Shown: in pieces, positions 58,032 through 64,000 of the stretch
How the letters are laid out: each line of letters opens with the position of its first letter
Numbering within the stretch: the first letter of the stretch is position 1
Assembly: GCA_019314085.1 (NCBI GenBank)
Contig: JAFCZZ010000001.1
Coordinates: 22,020 to 86,019 of the forward strand
Source of the DNA: Deltaproteobacteria bacterium
Lineage (GTDB): Bacteria > Desulfobacterota > Syntrophia > Syntrophales > UBA2210
Direction of reading: 5' to 3'
Length of the DNA: 64,000 nucleotides
Program-made: the position numbers and the translations under genes
Notes under the pieces: generated by a model
Database searches by the model: none
Told to the model about the DNA's origin: nothing
What the model saw: only the letters and a program-made list of their open reading frames with translations

Positions 58032-58952
58032 ATGAAGCTTGCCGTATGGCAGATTGATGCAACTCCTCGACCGTCAGCCGTGCTCGAAGATTATGTCAAA
58101 TTCTCTGTCGAGCACGGTGCAGACATAATTGTTTTTCCTGAGCTCTTAGGTTGCTGGCTGAGTGCAACACCGGTAGGGCTGCCCCGATGGCTGCTCAAGC
58201 TGGAAGCTGCACTGGTCAGGGCCTACGCGGAAACCGTAGACAGCCCCATACTGGCCGCATTTGGCATGAGCAAGCTTGGGGCAGCTAAAGCGTCAGACGT
58301 TATACTGGGCAAGTTACTGAGGCTGCTGGGCGTAGCTGATTGGGCCAAGTGTTGGATGGCTCGCACTTGCGAGAGTTTGTTCCTCGAATTCTTTACGCGA
58401 CTTGCACGTGAATACTCCTGCTGGCTGGTGCCGGGTTCTACCATTCGCGTTGTGGGGAAGCAGTTGCGGAACACAACCTACCTGATTTCGCCGTCGGGTG
58501 ATGTGGTGCTTACGGCTGACAAGATTAAGCCCCTTGCTATGGAGCAGGCACTTGGTATCCGACCGGGGCGGTCAAGCGAGGTCTATACCATAAGCGAAGA
58601 GGACCGGACGGTTAGCATAGCTCTGGCCCTCTGCAACGATGTAACGCCCCCAACGCCACTGAAGGTCCCTGCAGGAACCTGGTTATTGGTGCCCTCTGGT
58701 GGTTGGGCCCCGTCACCTAGCTGGAAGTGGACTTGGGATCGGGAGATGGTGCACATTAAGACAGCTCAAAGCCTTGAGTGCCGTATTGCTCGCAGCTACT
58801 TCTGCAGTGGCAGCATGTTCGAGGGGCTTTACGCTGCTGGTCGGGCGTCCGTCGTGGGGCCTTCAGACGTTATAGCACTTGCACCATACGGCCAGGTCGG
58901 TATGCTGTTGTGTACGGATTCGGAGTGCCAGTGGCGTGCATTTGAGGCGTGA
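58032..58952 (+). CDS. Nitrilase-superfamily (carbon-nitrogen hydrolase) protein
   Basis: A 306-residue protein with the E-K-C triad: E37 in VFPELLG, Lys in LTADKIKP (164 or 166) and C201 in ALALCNDV. It opens like the family (MKLAVWQIDA). Such enzymes cut amides or nitriles, or move N-acyl groups. A segment (~60-110) is unusually long for the family. In a phage between endolysin and baseplate genes its role is unclear; amide changes of the envelope or of virion lipoproteins are possible. Confidence 0.7.
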   Translation: MKLAVWQIDATPRPSAVLEDYVKFSVEHGADIIVFPELLGCWLSATPVGLPRWLLKLEAALVRAYAETVDSPILAAFGMSKLGAAKASDVILGKLLRLLGVADWAKCWMARTCESLFLEFFTRLAREYSCWLVPGSTIRVVGKQLRNTTYLISPSGDVVLTADKIKPLAMEQALGIRPGRSSEVYTISEEDRTVSIALALCNDVTPPTPLKVPAGTWLLVPSGGWAPSPSWKWTWDREMVHIKTAQSLECRIARSYFCSGSMFEGLYAAGRASVVGPSDVIALAPYGQVGMLLCTDSECQWRAFEA

Positions 58953-58958
58953 GCGGCC

Positions 58959-60104
58959 ATGACCATTCAATGGGGCAAGTCAAGCGGTGCAGACATAAAC
59001 CTGAGCTTTAGCGGCAATTGCGCCCTGGATGGTTGTCGCATAGTGGGCTCGGGGGCCGATGATGACATCGCCCTGGATTGGGCCTGGCCGGCGACAGATG
59101 TCCATACAATGTTGCCGCTGGATGGCACCCTCGAAAACTGGGGCACTGGCGCCGACTGGGTCGTAACAAATGGAGTTGAATGGGTGCAGCCCGGCTGGAT
59201 GGGCCCGCAGGCCGCACGCACTCCCAACTTTGGCGGATGGAAGCAAATGGCACGCGCTGACGATTATTGCACTCCGCTGACAGGGATAACTCGTGAACTG
59301 TGGCTGAGGCGAGAAGAAGACCGGACGAATGACCGCCGCTTCCGGTTCCGTCAACCATTCACGTGGGATGTCTACTCCTATTATCCGACTTACGGCTGGT
59401 TTTGTGAGGCCTTTTTCCCGAATGGGGCCTTCAGGGTTGAACATATAGAGCGGCTGATTGATATCGACTTGCAATGGCACCACTTCTGCCTCGAATGGGA
59501 CGCTGAGGCCGACAGGGCGACACTGTATATAGATGGCATGGTCGCAGGCACTTTGGACAACACGGGGTTAGAACCTGCATCGCACCGCACGGAAATTTGG
59601 ACCAGCAGCGCGGGTGGAGCGCTTCAGTTTGACACCCTTGTTGTTGCAGAAAGGCCGCTACATGGCGGAGAATTCACACCCCACCGCTATGAGGCTGGTT
59701 CCGTTACGCTACAGTATCAGCCGGACGATTTGATGCGGCTGACGTCTATCGATTGGTCGGGGACCTTTGGTCCAAGCTACGGGCACGTCACGAAGGTTGA
59801 GGTATACAGTAGACCGAGTTGGCATGTGGTGGCAAGCGATTCTAATGGAGTACAACCACCGATTACGGGGCTTAATTATGTAATCGGCGGTCCAAATGTT
59901 GTCCGTTTCACACTGGCACCCAAGCAGGATACACTCCAGTCAGAGACACCGTTGCTCGACTGGGTGCTGGTCAGTCTTGAACCACTTACTAGGCCTGCCC
60001 CGCAATCCTTGAACTTTTCGGCTCCCCGAAGTAACATTTCTGTGACGACTGAGAGGCGTGAAATCCGAGTCAAGACCAGCCGGAGAGAGCTGGGCGTTAA
60101 GTGA
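58959..60104 (+). CDS. LamG-domain virion protein
   Basis: A 381-residue protein. The middle shows the jelly-roll pattern (GITRELWLRREEDRTNDRRF, then HHFCLEWDAEADRATLYIDG MVAG-type strand). The C-terminus repeats short basic strands (RREIRVKTSRRELGVK). It overlaps the next gene by one base and is probably a baseplate or fibre component with sugar-binding ability. Confidence 0.6.
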   Translation: MTIQWGKSSGADINLSFSGNCALDGCRIVGSGADDDIALDWAWPATDVHTMLPLDGTLENWGTGADWVVTNGVEWVQPGWMGPQAARTPNFGGWKQMARADDYCTPLTGITRELWLRREEDRTNDRRFRFRQPFTWDVYSYYPTYGWFCEAFFPNGAFRVEHIERLIDIDLQWHHFCLEWDAEADRATLYIDGMVAGTLDNTGLEPASHRTEIWTSSAGGALQFDTLVVAERPLHGGEFTPHRYEAGSVTLQYQPDDLMRLTSIDWSGTFGPSYGHVTKVEVYSRPSWHVVASDSNGVQPPITGLNYVIGGPNVVRFTLAPKQDTLQSETPLLDWVLVSLEPLTRPAPQSLNFSAPRSNISVTTERREIRVKTSRRELGVK

Positions 60105-60478
60105 TGGCGCTGACAGAGTATAGCTTCTCAAAGTTGCCGATTGAAGAAACTTACGTCATCCGCAAGGGAGCAACCTTTTATCAGCCGTTCAAGCTTTACT
60201 TGAATGGCGACCCGTGGGACTTGAGCAATGCCACAGTTAAGTTCATCGTCAAGGATGACGGTGGCAATGAAATCGTGTCTCAAGAATTAGCATCCAGCGA
60301 TATGGACTCGGCTGCAACTGGAGAGTTTACCATCCGGTTTGAGACTTCTTCTATCGAGGCCGGGGAATATAATTTTGAGATGTGGCTTGTTATAGCGAGC
60401 GGCGATGATATTTTTCCTGATGGCCTGAGTTTGTGCTTGCTGGCTGGAAGCTTTGTTGTTGAGGCGAGTTTGCTGTAA
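60104..60478 (+). CDS. BppU-like baseplate N-terminal domain protein
   Basis: A 124-residue protein from ATG 60104. YVIRKGATFYQPFKLYLNGD, PWDLSNATVKFIVKDDGG and EAGEYNFEMWLVIASGDDIF match the N-terminal domain of upper-baseplate (BppU-type) proteins. Likely an assembly adaptor for the LamG protein. Confidence 0.65.
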   Translation: MALTEYSFSKLPIEETYVIRKGATFYQPFKLYLNGDPWDLSNATVKFIVKDDGGNEIVSQELASSDMDSAATGEFTIRFETSSIEAGEYNFEMWLVIASGDDIFPDGLSLCLLAGSFVVEASLL

Positions 60479-60494
60479 AGGAGGCCTCGATTGG

Positions 60495-61166
60495 ATGCTC
60501 AGCAAGAAGTCCAAACTGCGAGCATTCACGGATTTTTTGTCTTCGGCATTCCATTCCTTGTATTCCGCTTTGGGTTTCTCGGCCAAAGAAGCACAGGATT
60601 GTTTTGAACGCTATCTCAAGGGCCAGAGACAGTATGGCATTGGCAACTGGATAGCAGGAGAAAAGTATCGGGGTTGGGTTGAGGTTGTAGAAGAAGCGGC
60701 AGATGGTGTGAATATCTCGCTTATGGAACAACTGCGTTCCGGCGAGGATGCCAAACTGAAGCTGGCCGGATTATTTGGGCGGGCTTATTTGCTGGGCAGG
60801 GGCAGTGACATTCCTCTGCTGGTCTACATCAGCCATCCCTATTCCGACAATCCGGAGGCCAACATCGAGCAGGTAAAGAAGATAGCCATTGAAGTAATGA
60901 AGCGCGGCCACATTCCCGTGCCGGTTCATTTGATGTTTCATGAATTCGACCGGCGAACCAAAGGACGGCTTGATGAGGAAGTCTTCTTGGAGGCCGACCT
61001 GTGGCTGCTCAATCTCTGTGATGTTGTTTTGATAGCCGGTATCAGCCCCGGGGTTCTCGTGGAATTTGCCCATGCTGTAAGATTGGGCAAGAAGATAATC
61101 AACTCACCGGAGGAGTTGCCCAAACGAAGATGGAAGGGACGCCTGTTAAAGCAATACATCCATTAG
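60495..61166 (+). CDS. DUF4406-like protein (nucleoside deoxyribosyltransferase fold)
   Basis: About 223 residues from ATG 60495, behind AAAGGAGGCC. The C-terminal 120 residues match DUF4406: LLVYISHPYSDNPEANIEQV, RGHIPVPVHLMFHEFDRRTK, CDVVLIAGISPGVLVEFAHA. Members may act on nucleotides; in phages they often sit by modification genes. N-terminal ~90 residues are unknown. Confidence 0.6.
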   Translation: MLSKKSKLRAFTDFLSSAFHSLYSALGFSAKEAQDCFERYLKGQRQYGIGNWIAGEKYRGWVEVVEEAADGVNISLMEQLRSGEDAKLKLAGLFGRAYLLGRGSDIPLLVYISHPYSDNPEANIEQVKKIAIEVMKRGHIPVPVHLMFHEFDRRTKGRLDEEVFLEADLWLLNLCDVVLIAGISPGVLVEFAHAVRLGKKIINSPEELPKRRWKGRLLKQYIH

Positions 61167-61765
61167 ACGAAGAAGAACGCCGCAAGCAACTATTCATCCG
61201 CTGGGCCGCTGAAGGCCGAGAGGCGGGCGAGATAGTTGACTTGGCCCGTGAGATAGGTTGGGATTTGACCGAACGCAGGGTTCGCACCCTGCGCAAGAAG
61301 TATCGCCAAGAGATAATCAAGTATGCCCACGAGAAGACACAGGAATTGATGAGCAAGATTGAGCGGGCGGCCAAACCCCTGCGAGTTCAAAAAGTTGACG
61401 AGATAGCTGCCCGACTTGAAGATGCCCTCGATGAATTGCTTGGTGAAGAATGGTCAACGCCCAAGCAGAGAATGGAGGCCATCCGGATTGCGGCCAAGAT
61501 TGCCGATACTCTCATGAAAGCTTACAGACTTATAGCCGAGGAGACACATGATTTGACAAAGCCTGCTCAATCAATTAACTTCTACGTGCAGATACTACAG
61601 CAGGCACCACCGGAGGTTCGGCAGGAAGTTGTTCAAAAACTTGAAGAACTGCAGAGTCTGCTGCGTGCCACTCAGCAAACAGGAACTGAGGCCATAGATG
61701 CCGAATTCGTCACTGAACCCGAACCTGCCTCTAGAAGAGGTAGCGAAACGGCTATCTCAGATTGA
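61130..61765 (+). CDS. terS: Probable terminase small subunit
   Basis: A 211-residue helical protein ahead of the large terminase. The N-terminus has a helix-turn-helix-like stretch (AREIGWDLTERRVRTLRKKY), followed by coiled coil. Position and architecture fit a small terminase that recognises DNA for packaging. It overlaps the large subunit by 68 bases. Confidence 0.65.
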   Translation: MEGTPVKAIHPLDEEERRKQLFIRWAAEGREAGEIVDLAREIGWDLTERRVRTLRKKYRQEIIKYAHEKTQELMSKIERAAKPLRVQKVDEIAARLEDALDELLGEEWSTPKQRMEAIRIAAKIADTLMKAYRLIAEETHDLTKPAQSINFYVQILQQAPPEVRQEVVQKLEELQSLLRATQQTGTEAIDAEFVTEPEPASRRGSETAISD

Positions 61766-63227
61766 GGAAGCTCTTCGTTTTGCCAAAATCCAGCAGGCTC
61801 GCGAGGATATAGTTGCTTTTGCAGAGTATGTAATGCGGGATGAGCAGGGCCGCCCTTGGAAAGTCCCCGAACATCAGAAAGAGTGGTTTCAGCTTCTCCT
61901 TAATCCCTCAATAGACAGGCTCCTCATCATAGCTCCCCGTTTGCATGGCAAAACCCAGACAATCGTCTGTTTTTTGCTCTACATGATTGGCAAGAACCCC
62001 AACATTAGCATCAAATACGTGTGCGGGGACGATGAGCTTGCCATTGATATTTTCTTGCAAATCAAACGTAACATCTTGGAGAACCCACACTATCGAGAGG
62101 TGTTCCCACACATAGAACTCGATGAAGAAGCTGAGGAGACCAAGCACAAGCTTACAGTCAAGCGGGATGCTGCCCTCGGTATTAAAGACCCGACGCTGCA
62201 GGCCTTTAGTGTTACGGCGTCGGGAACTGGCCGTCGTGCCCATATCATCATTTTCGACGACATCATAGGCGCTCGCTTTGCCACACAACCCCGCATGATA
62301 CCCAAGATTCAGTATATTGTTGAAAACGACTGGATGAATACGCTTTATGAGAATGGACGGGCCATTATGATAGGCACTTACTGGTCTTGGGACCCGCCAG
62401 ACATTTATGTGGAATACGCCCAGAATGAGCGCTGGTATAAATGGGAGAAACCCGCCATCATCTACGACGAAGATGGCAATCCCCGGCCTCTCTGGCCGGA
62501 ACGCTGGTCGCTTGAAAAGCTTGAACAGAAACGCAAGGAAAGCCCCGTGGCCTTCGCCCAGCAGTTCATGCTGCAGGGTATGCTGCGGAAAACCGATTAC
62601 TTCAGCGAAGAGAACATCGAAAAATGCATACGCACCGACATTGCGCTTGGTGAAGGTTGGGAAGAAGGCTGGCCGGTTTACATCGGCGTGGACCCTGCTG
62701 CTTCGCTTGGCAAGGAAGGCTCATATAGCGTGATATTTGTCATTGCTGTTTCGCCACAGGGTGTAAGGGTGCCTGTTGAAATCATCCGCGACAAGATGGG
62801 GCCGGAAGAACTTGCCCGTCGGATAGTTGCTCTGTGGCGTCGGTATAAACCCCAGCTTGTGCTTGTGGAGAATAACAGTTACCAGGCTGCCCTTGTGGAT
62901 TTGATACGTGTAATAGCACAAAACGAACCGATTACGGTCAAGGGCCAATTCACCGGCAGCCAGAAATGGTCGCCTGATGAAGGCCTGCCTCGCCTTCACG
63001 CTGAAATGGCAAATCGCATGTGGATTATCCCACGCAAACAGTGTTTGCATCATGCCGACGACCCGACTTGCGTAGTATGCCAGTGGCTAAAGGAAATGCG
63101 GGAGTTTCCTTATGGACAAACTTCTGATATTATTATGGCGATGTGGCTTGCAGATACAGCGGCCACCACGTCAATGACATTTGGTGAAGTGCCGATAGTG
63201 GCGGCCAAACGGAGGCGAAGACTCTGA
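61698..63227 (+). CDS. terL: Terminase large subunit
   Basis: A 509-residue packaging motor. Walker A is APRLHGKT (79-86), Walker B IIIFDD (183-188). The RNase H-like nuclease has D332 (GVDPAAS), E391 (LVLVENNSYQ) and D477 (SDIIMAMW). All catalytic residues are present. Its stop shares one base with the portal start. Confidence 0.93.
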   Translation: MPNSSLNPNLPLEEVAKRLSQIEEALRFAKIQQAREDIVAFAEYVMRDEQGRPWKVPEHQKEWFQLLLNPSIDRLLIIAPRLHGKTQTIVCFLLYMIGKNPNISIKYVCGDDELAIDIFLQIKRNILENPHYREVFPHIELDEEAEETKHKLTVKRDAALGIKDPTLQAFSVTASGTGRRAHIIIFDDIIGARFATQPRMIPKIQYIVENDWMNTLYENGRAIMIGTYWSWDPPDIYVEYAQNERWYKWEKPAIIYDEDGNPRPLWPERWSLEKLEQKRKESPVAFAQQFMLQGMLRKTDYFSEENIEKCIRTDIALGEGWEEGWPVYIGVDPAASLGKEGSYSVIFVIAVSPQGVRVPVEIIRDKMGPEELARRIVALWRRYKPQLVLVENNSYQAALVDLIRVIAQNEPITVKGQFTGSQKWSPDEGLPRLHAEMANRMWIIPRKQCLHHADDPTCVVCQWLKEMREFPYGQTSDIIMAMWLADTAATTSMTFGEVPIVAAKRRRRL

Positions 63228-64000
63228 TGGAAATCCTTCGCCGCATTGCTCAGCTATTCAAGAAAAAGGAGAAAGAAAAACCTCGGAGTGTTGAGGTCGG
63301 CATCAAGTATCAGCAGACCGAATTGCCGTGGGTTCGTTTCTACAGCCGCCAAGCCATCTGGAAAGACCTCACCGACATGGACAGCGAAGAACCGATAGTG
63401 GCCCGTGCCCTCGATATAATAGCACGGTTTGCTACAATGTTCCCCGAAGGCGATGTGATGGGGTTTGACCTTCGTGGCCCCGACGAAGAGCTTGAAGTGC
63501 TAATGCCCCTGCTCCAGAATACCCAGCTCCAGTGGCAGAGCTTTCAAATAGTCCGTGACATGGTGCTGCATGGCAATACATTCTGTGAGATTATCTTGAA
63601 TGAGGACAATGAAATCGTCCGGCTCAAGCAGTTCCCCTATAGCTACCAGATTCAGGTCAATGTGGATGAATACGGCAACCTGAAGAAAGGCGACCCCAAG
63701 CAGGTTATGCAGTATAACCTCACCGGCGAAGCGGCTTACGAGCAATATAGTGATACCGGTCAACTTTTGGCAGCTTTCTGGCCGTATCAGATTGTTCACT
63801 TTGCTTTTGGCAAGCAGTCGGGCCTGCCCTATGCCGAACCCATACTGGCATGTGCCACAGGCATATGGAAGCGCCTGCGGGCCAAAGAAGACGGCCTCGC
63901 CATCGCCCGTCTGACTCGTGCCTATCCTCAGCGCGTGCATAAAATCCCCGTGCCCATACAGCTCAACTACGATGAAGTCCGCCGGAAGATTGACTCGTAT
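63227..64000 (+). CDS. Portal protein, N-terminal part (3' partial)
   Basis: ATG 63227 overlaps the terminase stop by one base, and the frame is open to the window end (258 codons). LTDMDSEEPIVARALDIIAR, VRDMVLHGNTFCEIILNEDN and YAEPILACATGIWKRLRAKE followed by DGLAIARLTRAYPQRVHKIP are typical of portal proteins. Confidence 0.85.
   Translation, partial: MEILRRIAQLFKKKEKEKPRSVEVGIKYQQTELPWVRFYSRQAIWKDLTDMDSEEPIVARALDIIARFATMFPEGDVMGFDLRGPDEELEVLMPLLQNTQLQWQSFQIVRDMVLHGNTFCEIILNEDNEIVRLKQFPYSYQIQVNVDEYGNLKKGDPKQVMQYNLTGEAAYEQYSDTGQLLAAFWPYQIVHFAFGKQSGLPYAEPILACATGIWKRLRAKEDGLAIARLTRAYPQRVHKIPVPIQLNYDEVRRKIDSY

Overview
The window looks like most of the genome of a tailed double-stranded DNA phage (Caudoviricetes). 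It reads from the last part of what is probably a tape-measure gene, through tail, baseplate and receptor-binding genes, across replication, recombination and accessory regions, to lysis genes, terminase and the start of the portal gene. Tail genes at the left edge and terminase/portal at the right edge fit a circularly permuted genome in which only the rest of the portal, the capsid and the front of the tail are missing (inference). Strong GGAGG-type ribosome sites, ATGA-type stop/start overlaps and sigma-70 promoters point to a bacterial host. The sequence does not name that host.

Layout. 1-9981 (+): tail and baseplate proteins with LamG and Asp-box domains, plus a GT-C-like membrane protein inside the block. 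9996-15817 (+): a surface-sugar block (GT9 heptosyltransferase-like, GT4, pyruvyltransferase-like), then an HTH-metallophosphoesterase and a DNA methyltransferase. 15826-30165 (+): a promoter with consensus -35 and -10, a large replication-associated protein, primase-helicase, annealing-type protein, RecA, Hjc-like nuclease, Cas4/RecB-like nuclease, RuvC, RNase HII and many small proteins. 30235-39569 (+): accessory genes, including a compositionally foreign glycosyltransferase pair, an IS607-type element with TnpB, a GmhB-like phosphatase, a parS-like site, a methyltransferase and an HD protein. 39561-49408 (-): helicase, HldE-C-like adenylyltransferase, a sliding-clamp-like protein and a long run of small genes preceded by related hairpins. 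49418-51872: a control region with two operator-like palindromes, GGCC-saturated DNA, a terminator, 36-bp repeats and a 24-bp-arm palindrome. 51904-54450 (-): a small gene, tRNA-Glu, a Ro60 (TROVE) protein and its leader, which carries two Y-RNA-like modules and an attenuator. 54844-64000 (+): a tRNA-like RNA, HldE-N-like kinase, M15 endolysin, nitrilase, baseplate proteins, DUF4406-like protein, terminases and portal.

Three themes stand out. First, three consecutive ADP-heptose enzymes (kinase 55538, phosphatase 36450, adenylyltransferase 42647) lie in separate operons together with two GT9 genes, so the phage may make and transfer heptose. Second, there is a concentration of unusual RNAs: Ro60 with two Y-like RNAs, two tRNA-like RNAs with an alanine-type G3.U70 acceptor, and a 0.4-kb structured antisense transcript. 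Third, much of the minus-strand half appears to use one promoter type, TTTRRN-N16-TATACT. All calls come from reading the sequence. No database search was run.
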